Shown piece after piece: positions 1-5,861 of a stretch of 9,986 nucleotides of DNA (positions within the stretch are counted from its first letter, which is position 1; every line of letters starts with the position of its first letter). Under the pieces are notes generated by a model. That model was not told the origin of the DNA, ran no database searches, and saw nothing but the letters and a program-made list of their open reading frames with translations. The position numbers were made by a program, and so were the translations under genes. This DNA comes from an uncultured Rhodocyclaceae bacterium. Lineage in GTDB: Bacteria > Pseudomonadota > Gammaproteobacteria > Burkholderiales > Rhodocyclaceae. The DNA lies in NCBI GenBank assembly GCA_937892345.1, contig CALAGF010000120.1:1-9986 (forward strand), in the 5' to 3' direction.

Positions 1-24
1 CATTTTTGGTGAAAGAAACTACTC

Positions 25-837
25 ATGAAGATCCTTTTTCTCGGCGGCGGCAATATGGCCAATGCACTCATCGGCGGCATGCTCAAACAAGGCTTTGCCG
101 CCAGCGACATTCACGTGATTGATCCAGGCAGCGAGGCACGTGAGCGCTTGATCGCAGCGTATGCGGTCAACTGCCATGCGGATGCGAATTCAGCCCCGTC
201 TGCACCTGATGTGCTGCTGCTGGCAGTCAAGCCGCAGCAGATGAAGGACGCAGTGGCGCCGCTCGCCGGCCGGATCGGCCAAGCCCTGGTCATCAGCATT
301 GCTGCCGGCCTCGAAATGGCTGCCTTGTCCCGCTGGCTGGGCGGGCACCGCAACATCGTTCGCTGTATGCCCAACACCCCGGCCCTGATTGGTGCAGGGA
401 TTACCGGCCTGTGTGCGCTGCCCGAAGTCAGCAGTGAGGGTCGCGCCACGGCTGACCGGGTGTTGCGCGCAGTCGGGAGCACTGTCTGGATTGAGGATGA
501 AGCCCGAATCGATGGCGTTACGGCGATTTCCGGTAGTGGCCCGGCCTATGTTTTCCTGTTCATCGAAGCCCTGCAACAAGCCGGTGCAACGCTTGGTTTT
601 ACCCCCGAACATGCCCGCCAACTGGCCATCGAAACCGTTCAAGGAGCGGCCGCACTTGCAGCCCAGTCAGAGGAACCGGCAGCCATTTTGCGTGAGCGAG
701 TCACCTCCAAGGGCGGAACCACCGAGGCCGCATTGCGCACCATGGCCGAACTTGGCGTCAAGGAGGGTATCGTTGCCGGGTGTATGGCCGCCGCCGCCCG
801 CGGCCATGAACTCGGCAAAATTCTGGGAGCCAGCTAG
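25..837 (+). CDS. proC: Pyrroline-5-carboxylate reductase
   Basis: Catalyses the last step of proline synthesis in the cytoplasm: NAD(P)H-dependent reduction of 1-pyrroline-5-carboxylate to L-proline. The 270-residue product has the usual family length. The N-terminus carries the Rossmann nucleotide-binding loop GGGNMA (residues 7-12). The C-terminal dimerisation and substrate domain shows SGSGPAY (169-175) and the family signature around RVTSKGGTTEAAL (225-237), whose Ser/Thr and Gly residues surround the substrate site. The ATG at 25 follows a weak purine-rich stretch (GGTGAAAG, 8-15) and gives a start flush with the Rossmann strand (MKILFLGGG). The stop codon overlaps the GTG of yggT by one base, so the two are probably translationally coupled. 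In many Proteobacteria yggS, proC and yggT are neighbours; yggS, if present, would lie before the window. Identification is secure; the upstream promoter is not visible. Confidence 0.97.
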   Translation: MKILFLGGGNMANALIGGMLKQGFAASDIHVIDPGSEARERLIAAYAVNCHADANSAPSAPDVLLLAVKPQQMKDAVAPLAGRIGQALVISIAAGLEMAALSRWLGGHRNIVRCMPNTPALIGAGITGLCALPEVSSEGRATADRVLRAVGSTVWIEDEARIDGVTAISGSGPAYVFLFIEALQQAGATLGFTPEHARQLAIETVQGAAALAAQSEEPAAILRERVTSKGGTTEAALRTMAELGVKEGIVAGCMAAAARGHELGKILGAS

Positions 838-1370
838 TGCACGCCATATTCTTCCTGCTCAATGCCGTTATTGGTTTTTTCTGCACCCTTTTCCTGCTGC
901 GCTTCATGATGCAACTGGCACGCGTTTCTTTTGCCGGCCAGTTGGGTGACTTCGTCGTCAAGCTCACCAATTGGGCGGTCAAGCCCATCCGCCGCATCGT
1001 GCCGGGTCTTGGCGGCATCGATTGGGCCAGCCTGCTCGCGGCCCTCTGGCTGCAATTGATGCTGGCCGGCCTGATCCTTGCCATGTCGAGCGCCGAATTC
1101 AGCACCGATGGTATCGGCAGCCTGCTGATGGTCCTGATGCTGGCTATTCGCGGCCTGATCCGTGTTGCGGTCTACATCATGATCGGCGCCCTTTTGCTGC
1201 AGGCGGTGTTGTCCTGGGTCAATCCCTATTCGCCTATTGCCTTGCCGGCCAGCCAGCTGACCCGCCCCATCCTTGACCCGATCCGGCGTTTTGTTCCTGC
1301 GGTTTCCGGGATTGATCTGTCACCGCTGGTCGCGATTCTGTTGCTGCAAGTTGTTCTGATGTTTGTATAA
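837..1370 (+). CDS. yggT: YggT family inner-membrane protein
   Basis: A 177-residue, strongly hydrophobic integral membrane protein of the YGGT family. The sequence shows two copies of the YGGT unit. The first covers roughly residues 5-65 and ends in VKPIRRIVPGLGGIDW; the second covers roughly 105-170 and contains VNPYSPI and LDPIRRFVPAVSGID. Each unit has hydrophobic helices flanking a conserved Pro-Ile-Arg-Arg amphipathic segment. The GTG start overlaps the proC stop (TAGTG), and a good ribosome-binding site GGGAG lies at 825-829. Homologues are linked to osmotic or potassium stress in bacteria and to thylakoid or division-site organisation in plastids and cyanobacteria, but no biochemical activity is established. 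Family assignment is firm; function is open. Confidence 0.93.
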   Translation: MHAIFFLLNAVIGFFCTLFLLRFMMQLARVSFAGQLGDFVVKLTNWAVKPIRRIVPGLGGIDWASLLAALWLQLMLAGLILAMSSAEFSTDGIGSLLMVLMLAIRGLIRVAVYIMIGALLLQAVLSWVNPYSPIALPASQLTRPILDPIRRFVPAVSGIDLSPLVAILLLQVVLMFV

Positions 1371-1373
1371 AAC

Positions 1374-1670
1374 ATGGCGGAGTGGTTCAGGGAGGGCAGC
1401 CCGGGCAGGTTCACACTGACCCTCCACATTCAGCCTGGCGCCAAAAAAACCGAAATTTCCGGACTGCATGGTGACGCACTCAAAATTCGTCTGGCAGCGC
1501 CACCCGTTGACGGCAAGGCCAATGCGGCCTTGATCGATTTTGTCGCGAACTTTCTGAAAATTCCGAAATCCCGGGTGGACATCAAGAGTGGCCACAGCGC
1601 ACGGCGCAAGGTACTCGAAATTGACGGCAGTTCGGCCGCACAAATTCACAGCTTGCTCAGCGAACAATAG
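1374..1670 (+). CDS. yggU: DUF167 / YggU family small protein
   Basis: A 98-residue soluble protein of the DUF167 (YggU) family, a small alpha/beta fold found in bacteria, archaea and eukaryotes with no settled function. Recognisable family features are the early strand LTLHIQPGAKKTEI (residues 15-28), the hallmark APPVDGKANAALI (42-54), which lies before the main helix, and SGHSARRK (72-79) near the C-terminus. The ATG at 1374 lies 3 bases after the yggT stop and has no clear ribosome-binding site, so translation probably depends on coupling to yggT. Order and strand match the proC-yggT-yggU cluster common in Proteobacteria, suggesting one transcript. Nothing looks truncated. Confidence 0.93.
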   Translation: MAEWFREGSPGRFTLTLHIQPGAKKTEISGLHGDALKIRLAAPPVDGKANAALIDFVANFLKIPKSRVDIKSGHSARRKVLEIDGSSAAQIHSLLSEQ

Positions 1671-1695
1671 CAGCAGCCCCCGTTGGCGCTGCTGC
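1670..1695. terminator. Hairpin between convergent yggU and comEA
   Basis: In the 33-base gap between yggU and the convergent comEA-like gene, GCAGCAGC (1670-1677) pairs perfectly with GCTGCTGC (1688-1695) around a 10-base loop. An alternative overlapping hairpin pairs GGCGC (1685-1689) with GCGCC (1694-1698). Neither strand has a proper run of T after the stem: the minus strand reads TATTGTT and the plus strand GCCGCAAC. The position fits a bidirectional terminator for two converging genes, but the missing T-tract makes this tentative. Confidence 0.3.
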
Positions 1696-1703
1696 GCCGC
1701 AAC

Positions 1704-1994
1704 TCACTTACCTGCCGGTTTTTTACTGCTGGCCGCTGCCGATTCACCCACGGTCAGTTCCGCGCGCAGCTTGGTGACGCTCTTTTCGCCAAAGCCCTTT
1801 ACATGACGCAGATCATCGACCGACTTGAAGGGCCCGTTCTGTTCGCGGTAGGCCACAATCGCCTTGGCCTTGCCCGGACCGACGCCCTTGATGGCATCCA
1901 GTTCGGCAACACTCGCCGTATTGAGATTGACAGCAGCAAGACAGCTGCCAACAGCGGCCAGCAATCCAAGACAAAGCGCAAGTACTCGTTTCAT
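1704..1994 (-). CDS. comEA: ComEA-type helix-hairpin-helix DNA-binding protein, exported
   Basis: A 96-residue protein with an N-terminal export signal (MKRVLALCLGLLAAVGSCLA, residues 1-20) followed by two helix-hairpin-helix motifs: GVGPGKA (37-43) and GFGEKS (67-72), within the typical LNTAS-ELDAIKGVGP frame. A short basic, Ala/Ser-rich tail ends the protein. This is the compact ComEA form of Gram-negative bacteria, lacking the membrane anchor and linker of the Bacillus protein. The family binds double-stranded DNA in the periplasm and helps pull it through the type IV pilus secretin during natural transformation; close relatives of unknown role also exist, so competence is an inference. 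The ATG at 1994 has a strong site, GAGGAGA (2001-2007). Cleavage after Ala20 seems likely, but the AVGSC around Cys18 also resembles a lipobox. It is monocistronic, converging on yggU. Confidence 0.85.
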   Translation of the reverse strand: MKRVLALCLGLLAAVGSCLAAVNLNTASVAELDAIKGVGPGKAKAIVAYREQNGPFKSVDDLRHVKGFGEKSVTKLRAELTVGESAAASSKKPAGK

Positions 1995-2057
1995 TCGATT
2001 TCTCCTCGGTTAATGCCGCATTCGCAGCCTGTTTACACGCCCAAACAGCGCGCTGAA

Positions 2058-2074
2058 ATATTCTATACGAATAT
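2058..2074 (-). promoter_or_regulatory. Candidate comEA promoter region with a small inverted repeat
   Basis: The gap between the pyr operon terminator and comEA is AT-rich at 2056-2100, unlike the surrounding genes. It contains ATATTC (2058-2063) and its inverted copy GAATAT (2069-2074) separated by 5 bases. On the minus strand TAGAAT (2060-2065) matches five of six bases of a -10 box, but no good -35 is visible 17 bases upstream. The inverted repeat would overlap that -10 and could be an operator, or could arise by chance in AT-rich DNA. A start here would give comEA a leader of about 60 bases. Confidence 0.3.
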
Positions 2075-2092
2075 GACATAAGTATTTTCGGC

Positions 2093-2124
2093 AAAATAAA
2101 TGCGGCTGTGCAAGCCGCATTTAT
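2093..2124 (-). terminator. Rho-independent terminator of the yqgE-ruvX-pyr operon
   Basis: A perfect 12-base-pair hairpin: the arm at 2096-2107 pairs with 2113-2124 around a 5-base loop (2108-2112), with a GC core GCGGCT/AGCCGC. Read on the minus strand, the stem's last bases ATTTA run straight into TTTT (the A-run 2093-2096), a typical U-tract. It starts 17 bases after the pyrC' stop codon, so it closes the minus-strand operon before comEA. On the plus strand the stem is followed by CGGGAG, so it should work in one direction only. Confidence 0.85.
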
Positions 2125-2140
2125 CGGGAGATAAGCAAGT

Positions 2141-3385
2141 TCAGAAAACGATACGCCCGGCAACCAGGGTATGCCGGACCTTGCAGCCCATCATGTAGCC
2201 CAGCCAGGGCGAGTTCTTGCCGCGGCTTTTCAAGGCGTCCGGTGTCAGCTGCCAGTCTGCTTCCGGATCAAAGATGCAGACATCGGCGTCCGCCCCCGAC
2301 GCCAGCGTTCCGCCCGGCAAACCCAGGATTTCCGCCGGTGCACAGGTAATCCGTGACAAGGCATCGGAAAGCGACACCCCAGCTTCAGCGGCCCACTTGA
2401 GCGTCAGCGGCAACAAAACCTCCAGGCCGGTCGCACCGGGCTTGGCTTCACCAAAAGGCACCAGCTTGTCATCGGCGCCGACCGGCGTGTGGTCGGAACA
2501 AATGGCTGCCAGACCCCGGGCTGCTGCGGTCGACAGGGCAGCACGGTCATTTTGCGAACGCAGGGGAGGCATGAAGCGCGCGTGCGGATTGAAGAAGCCG
2601 ATATCGTTTTCGGTCATCAGCAGGTGATGCACGCCAATGTCGAAACTGATCGGCAAGCCCTCATCCATGGCGGCCTTGACCTGCGCAACACCGGCTGCAG
2701 AGGAAAGACGGGTGAGATGCACGCGGCAGCCGGTATCGCGCACCAGCTGAACAATCGTGGCAATCGCGATGGTTTCCGCTGCAACCGGAATGCCGGCCAG
2801 TCCGAGGCGGCTGGACACTTCGCCATCATGGGCAATACCGTTGCGTGACAGCCAGTAATCCTGAGGATGCAGAAAAACGGGAAAACGGAAGGTGGCTGCG
2901 TACTCCATTGCGCGCAACAGGGCTTCGGTATCCACCACCGGCACCTTGGCTTGTGAAAATGCCACACAGCCCGCCTTTCTGAGACCGGCCAGCTCGGACA
3001 GGCGCTCCCCTTTCAAGCCCAGCGTGAGCGCCCCCAGAGGCAGTACACGGGCCTTGCCGATTTCCTCACCGCGATGCACCAGGCGATCTGCCAGCTCAGG
3101 CTCATCCAGCGGCGGATCGGCATCCGGGGGCACAACCACCGAGGTCACGCCGCCGGCAACGGCAGCAGCCAGTTCGGCTTCGATGGAATTGAGACGGGCA
3201 CCCAGATCGATCAAACCGGGACAGACGACGCAACCGGTTGCGTCAATGCTGCGCTCGGCAACAAAGCCGGCAGGGGCATCGCCCAAGCCGGCAATCTTCC
3301 CGTCAACAATGAAAAGTGAGGTGTTTTCACGGTCGACCGCATGTTTCGGGTCGATGATGCGGCCATGCCTGATTTCGATGTTCAT
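2141..3385 (-). CDS. pyrC': Dihydroorotase-like protein PyrC' (probably non-catalytic PyrB partner)
   Basis: A 414-residue member of the class I dihydroorotase branch of the amidohydrolase superfamily, with the flanking beta-sandwich (about 1-50 and the C-terminal 50 residues) around a TIM-barrel core. The active enzyme converts N-carbamoyl-aspartate to dihydroorotate. Here the motif expected to read PGxIDxHxHxR is PGLIDLGARLN (56-66), so both metal-binding histidines (now Gly62 and Arg64) and the substrate arginine (Asn66) are missing. The expected Asp-Asp-Gly near 145-147 is Gln-Ala-Lys. His173, His223 and Asp298 (SDHTP) appear kept. This matches the Pseudomonas pyrC' product, a structural partner of PyrB without activity. 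I chose the ATG at 3385, 4 bases after pyrB; a TTG at 3403 would add six residues and overlap pyrB. Often annotated simply as pyrC. Confidence 0.9.
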   Translation of the reverse strand: MNIEIRHGRIIDPKHAVDRENTSLFIVDGKIAGLGDAPAGFVAERSIDATGCVVCPGLIDLGARLNSIEAELAAAVAGGVTSVVVPPDADPPLDEPELADRLVHRGEEIGKARVLPLGALTLGLKGERLSELAGLRKAGCVAFSQAKVPVVDTEALLRAMEYAATFRFPVFLHPQDYWLSRNGIAHDGEVSSRLGLAGIPVAAETIAIATIVQLVRDTGCRVHLTRLSSAAGVAQVKAAMDEGLPISFDIGVHHLLMTENDIGFFNPHARFMPPLRSQNDRAALSTAAARGLAAICSDHTPVGADDKLVPFGEAKPGATGLEVLLPLTLKWAAEAGVSLSDALSRITCAPAEILGLPGGTLASGADADVCIFDPEADWQLTPDALKSRGKNSPWLGYMMGCKVRHTLVAGRIVF

Positions 3386-3389
3386 GTTC

Positions 3390-4349
3390 TCAATTCCCTG
3401 CAACGATGCTCATCACGGCCATGCGCACGGCAATGCCGAAGGTGACCTGCGGCAGAATCACGGCCTGCGGACCGTCGGCCACAGCCGAATGAATTTCGAC
3501 GCCGCGATTCATCGGCCCCGGATGCATCACGATGGCGTCCGGTTTGGCCAAGGCCAGTTTCTGCGGGGTCAGGCCATAGTGGCGGAAATACTCCCCGGCC
3601 GAAGGCAGTAGCGCGCCGGTCATGCGCTCGTTCTGCAAGCGCAGCATGATCACGACGTCGCAATCCTTGAGGCCTGCCTCCATGTCGTGAAAGACGTGAA
3701 CACCCAGCTTGTCGAGATGTTTGGGCAGCAGGGTTTCCGGGCCGATAGCGCGCACTTCGGGCACGCCCAAGGTCGTCAGCGCATGGATGTCCGAGCGGGC
3801 AACACGCGAATGCAGAATGTCGCCGACAATCGCCACGCGCAGCTGGGTGAAATCCTTCTTGTAATGGCGGATGGTGTACATGTCGAGCAGGCCCTGCGTT
3901 GGATGCGCATGGCGCCCATCGCCGGCATTCACCACATGGATATCATCGCGCCCGGCCCGTTGCAGATGCTCGGCGATCAGGTAAGGCGCGCCGCTGGAGG
4001 CATGGCGCACGACAAAAAGGTTGGCGTGCATGGCGCACAGGTTGTCGATGGTGTCGAGCAGGGTTTCGCCCTTGCTGGCCGACGATTTGTTGATGTCGAG
4101 ATTAATGACATCGGCGCTCAAGCGCTTGGCGGCAATCTCGAAGGTCGTGCGGGTGCGCGTCGAATTCTCGAAGAACAGGTTGAAGACGCTCTTGCCGCGC
4201 AGCAGCGGCACCTTTTTGACTTCACGTGCCGAGACTTCCATGAAGGACTCGGCAGTATCGAGAATCTGTTCAAGAATCCGCTTGGGCAATCCTTCGACAG
4301 ACAACAGGTGGGTCAGTGCGCCCTCCTTGTTCAACTGCGGGTTATGCAT
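3390..4349 (-). CDS. pyrB: Aspartate carbamoyltransferase catalytic chain
   Basis: Catalyses the committed step of pyrimidine synthesis: carbamoyl phosphate plus L-aspartate gives N-carbamoyl-L-aspartate. The 319-residue product has family length and complete active-site motifs: STRTRTTFE (63-71, carbamoyl-phosphate loop), the Ser-Lys pair in SASKGE (90-95), HPTQGLLD (149-156), DILHSRVARS (177-186) and HPGPMNRG (276-283). No pyrI regulatory chain is nearby; instead the gene is followed by a dihydroorotase-like gene, the arrangement of the Pseudomonas PyrB-PyrC' dodecamer type, so regulation is likely through that complex. The ATG at 4349 is preferred because GGAG lies 8 bases upstream, while a TTG at 4367 would only add six residues. 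This start overlaps the end of pyrR by 8 bases, implying coupled translation. Identification is secure; complex formation is inferred from family knowledge. Confidence 0.97.
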   Translation of the reverse strand: MHNPQLNKEGALTHLLSVEGLPKRILEQILDTAESFMEVSAREVKKVPLLRGKSVFNLFFENSTRTRTTFEIAAKRLSADVINLDINKSSASKGETLLDTIDNLCAMHANLFVVRHASSGAPYLIAEHLQRAGRDDIHVVNAGDGRHAHPTQGLLDMYTIRHYKKDFTQLRVAIVGDILHSRVARSDIHALTTLGVPEVRAIGPETLLPKHLDKLGVHVFHDMEAGLKDCDVVIMLRLQNERMTGALLPSAGEYFRHYGLTPQKLALAKPDAIVMHPGPMNRGVEIHSAVADGPQAVILPQVTFGIAVRMAVMSIVAGN

Positions 4350-4848
4350 TTTCCAGTCTCCAGACAAGTTGACCGCAATCCTGCTTGGCCAGCACCAGGC
4401 TTTCGCCTTCGGCCAGCGTCACGCTGGTGGCCTGCCAGGTGGCCGCCACCGGCAATTCCCGGCCACCGCGATCGGCCAGCACGGCCAGCGACACCGAGGC
4501 CGGACGACCGTAATCAAACAATTCATTGATCGCTGCCCGCGTCGTGCGCCCGGTATAGAGGACATCGTCAACCAGAATGATGTGCCGCCCCTCGACATCG
4601 AAAGGAATCAGCGTGGGCTTGACCTGCGGATGCAGTCCCTTTTCGGCAAAATCGTCGCGGTAAAAGGAGACGTCGATCATGCCGAGCTCTTCCGGCAAAT
4701 CAAGCAAGGCCTTGAGACGCTCGGCAATCCAGACACCGCCGCTGTAAATACCCACCAAAGCGGGGTTGTTAGGCAGGAAGGGACGGATCAGATCAGCCAG
4801 TTGCCGGCATTGCGCCTCGGCATCGGGCAGGGAATCAGGTAGAGACAT
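4342..4848 (-). CDS. pyrR: PyrR: pyrimidine operon regulator / uracil phosphoribosyltransferase
   Basis: A 168-residue type I phosphoribosyltransferase of the PyrR family. The PRPP-binding loop is ILVDDVLYTGRTTRAAI (91-107), preceded by IYSGG (34-38) and YRDDF (63-67). A DRGGRELP segment (127-134) corresponds to the family's DRGHRELP, with Gly replacing the usual His. In Bacillus, PyrR binds pyr mRNA in response to UMP and causes attenuation, and has weak uracil phosphoribosyltransferase activity. In Pseudomonas-type pyrR-pyrB-pyrC' operons its regulatory role is less clear, and I see no attenuator-like hairpin ahead of this gene. The start is set at ATG 4848, which matches family length; the same frame runs on to 4959 but only as a shadow of ruvX. 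The chosen start overlaps ruvX by 14 bases, and the gene's end overlaps pyrB by 8. Confidence 0.93.
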   Translation of the reverse strand: MSLPDSLPDAEAQCRQLADLIRPFLPNNPALVGIYSGGVWIAERLKALLDLPEELGMIDVSFYRDDFAEKGLHPQVKPTLIPFDVEGRHIILVDDVLYTGRTTRAAINELFDYGRPASVSLAVLADRGGRELPVAATWQATSVTLAEGESLVLAKQDCGQLVWRLENA

Positions 4849-5260
4849 GCGGCCTACTTTCGAACCAGGTTTGAAGAATGAGTTGGGCAGCCACCGCATC
4901 GAGCAAGGGCTTGGCCGTCTTGGCATTGCGGCCGGTTTCGCGCAACCGGGCTTCGGCATCCAGCGAGGTCAGGCGCTCATCGGCAAAGGCAACCGGCAAG
5001 GCAAAACGCCGTTGCAGGCGCTCGGCAAACTTGCTCGCCAGCCGGGTCATTTCATGCGGCGTCCCGTCGGCATGCGTCGGCAAGCCGACGACCAACTGCT
5101 CGGGCTGCCATTCGGTAATCAGCTTGCCGATTGCGGCGAAGCGGTCATCATTCGACTCGGCGCGAATCACCATCAACGGATGCGCGCTGCCGAGCAGGGT
5201 TTCACCGGTTGCCACGCCGATGCGCTTTTCACCAAAATCGAAGGCCAGTACCGTGCCCAC
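4835..5260 (-). CDS. ruvX: Holliday junction resolvase-like / pre-16S rRNA nuclease YqgF
   Basis: A 141-residue RNase H-fold protein of the YqgF/RuvX family. The first strand motif FDFGEKRIGVA (7-17) supplies the first acidic metal ligand (Asp8). VVGLP (57-61) marks the central strand, DERLTS (94-99) supplies the conserved Glu, and LLDAVAAQLIL (119-129) carries the last Asp (121). E. coli YqgF is essential and processes the 5' end of 16S rRNA; a Holliday junction role was first proposed from the fold and from some homologues. All expected catalytic acids are present. The GTG start lies 2 bases after the yqgE stop, without a strong ribosome-binding site, so coupling is likely. The yqgE-ruvX pair is widespread in Proteobacteria, and joining to pyrR-pyrB is also a recurring gene order. 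Confidence 0.95.
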   Translation of the reverse strand: MGTVLAFDFGEKRIGVATGETLLGSAHPLMVIRAESNDDRFAAIGKLITEWQPEQLVVGLPTHADGTPHEMTRLASKFAERLQRRFALPVAFADERLTSLDAEARLRETGRNAKTAKPLLDAVAAQLILQTWFESRPHVST

Positions 5261-5262
5261 GA

Positions 5263-5823
5263 TCAGGCGTGTCCCGCAACATCGGACAATTGGGAGAAAC
5301 TGATCCCCAGTCGCTGCATGGCCGCCGGCAAACGCGCCTCCGGTGGCAGATCGAACAAAATACCGGCATCTGCCGCCACCGTCAGCCAGGAGTTTTGTGC
5401 CAGCTCGTCTTCCAGTTGCCCGGCATCCCAGCCGGAATAACCCAGCGACACCAGCACTTCGCCGGGGTCACCGTCGGTCGCCACCGAAGTCAGAATATCG
5501 CGAGAACTGGTCAGGGCAATCTCGCCATTCACGGATAGCGTCGATTGCCAATGCCCAACAGGACGATGCAGGACAAAACCGCGATCAAGTTGTACCGGCC
5601 CGCCAAAATAGACCGGGAGCTTGGCCAAGCCTTGTTGTTCGAGCTTGATGTCGATTTTCTCGAACAGACCGGCCAGATCGAGATCAATGGGTCGATTGAC
5701 GATAATCCCGAGCGCCCCGTTCTCGTTATGCTCGCAAACATAGACCAGTGCGTTGGCAAAATAGGGATCTTCCAGCGACGGCATGGCAATCAGGAAGTTG
5801 TCGGTCAGGTTTACATTGTCCAT
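5263..5823 (-). CDS. yqgE: YqgE/AlgH family protein
   Basis: A 186-residue UPF0301 (YqgE/AlgH) protein, a compact alpha/beta fold of unknown biochemical function. AlgH was first named for an effect on alginate synthesis in Pseudomonas; the general role is not settled. Family signatures are clear: FLIAMPSLEDPYF (10-22), CEHNENGALGIIVNRP (30-45), VYFGGPVQLDRGFVLH (71-86) and GYSGWDAGQLEDELAQNSWL (128-147). The start is the ATG at 5823. The open frame continues to 6003, but that part is antisense to phr, has arginine-rich nonsense composition and lacks family resemblance. No Shine-Dalgarno is seen before the ATG, and a candidate -10 box sits only 7 bases upstream, so the messenger may be nearly leaderless. 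It is the first gene of the five-gene minus-strand operon. Confidence 0.95.
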   Translation of the reverse strand: MDNVNLTDNFLIAMPSLEDPYFANALVYVCEHNENGALGIIVNRPIDLDLAGLFEKIDIKLEQQGLAKLPVYFGGPVQLDRGFVLHRPVGHWQSTLSVNGEIALTSSRDILTSVATDGDPGEVLVSLGYSGWDAGQLEDELAQNSWLTVAADAGILFDLPPEARLPAAMQRLGISFSQLSDVAGHA

Positions 5824-5838
5824 GACTGGAATTTTAAT
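5810..5838 (+). promoter_or_regulatory. Candidate sigma-70 promoter of phr
   Basis: TTTACA (5810-5815) and TTTAAT (5833-5838) each match five of six consensus bases and are separated by exactly 17 bases. The predicted start, near 5845, would leave a leader of about 17 bases carrying AAGG (5846-5849) ahead of the phr ATG at 5862. The -35 lies inside the beginning of yqgE on the other strand. Spacing and match are good for a GC-rich genome, but this is pattern matching only. Confidence 0.5.
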
Positions 5839-5859
5839 CGCCGCCAAGGTACAAACCAA
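5831..5859 (-). promoter_or_regulatory. Candidate promoter of the yqgE-ruvX-pyr operon
   Basis: On the minus strand TAAAAT (5831-5836, five of six consensus bases) lies 17 bases from TTGGTT (5854-5859, three of six). The -10 is only 7 bases before the yqgE ATG, which would place the transcript start at or within a base or two of the start codon and fits the missing ribosome-binding site. The -10 overlaps the candidate -10 of phr on the other strand (shared bases 5833-5836). The weak -35 keeps confidence low; a promoter further upstream inside phr is possible. Confidence 0.35.
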
Positions 5860-5861
5860 AC

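Noticed and set aside
1..24. Possible end of an upstream gene such as yggS
   Set aside because: Only 24 bases are available, with no stop codon context or motif that would identify a gene.
1670..1710. Possible strong bidirectional terminator between yggU and comEA
   Set aside because: The hairpin is real, but neither strand has a T-tract, so it is kept only as a low-confidence feature and not as a finding.
3386..3403. TTG start that would lengthen the dihydroorotase-like protein by six residues
   Set aside because: It would overlap the pyrB end, is a rarer start codon, and the ATG at 3385 begins right at the conserved first strand.
3687..4529. 280-residue plus-strand open frame opposite pyrB and pyrR
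   Set aside because: It is fully antisense to two well-recognised genes with intact motifs, and its His/Arg/Gly-rich sequence resembles no family. It is a product of GC-rich codon bias.
4849..4959. 37-residue N-terminal extension of pyrR
   Set aside because: It lies within ruvX on the same strand in another frame, and PyrR proteins normally begin close to the ATG at 4848.
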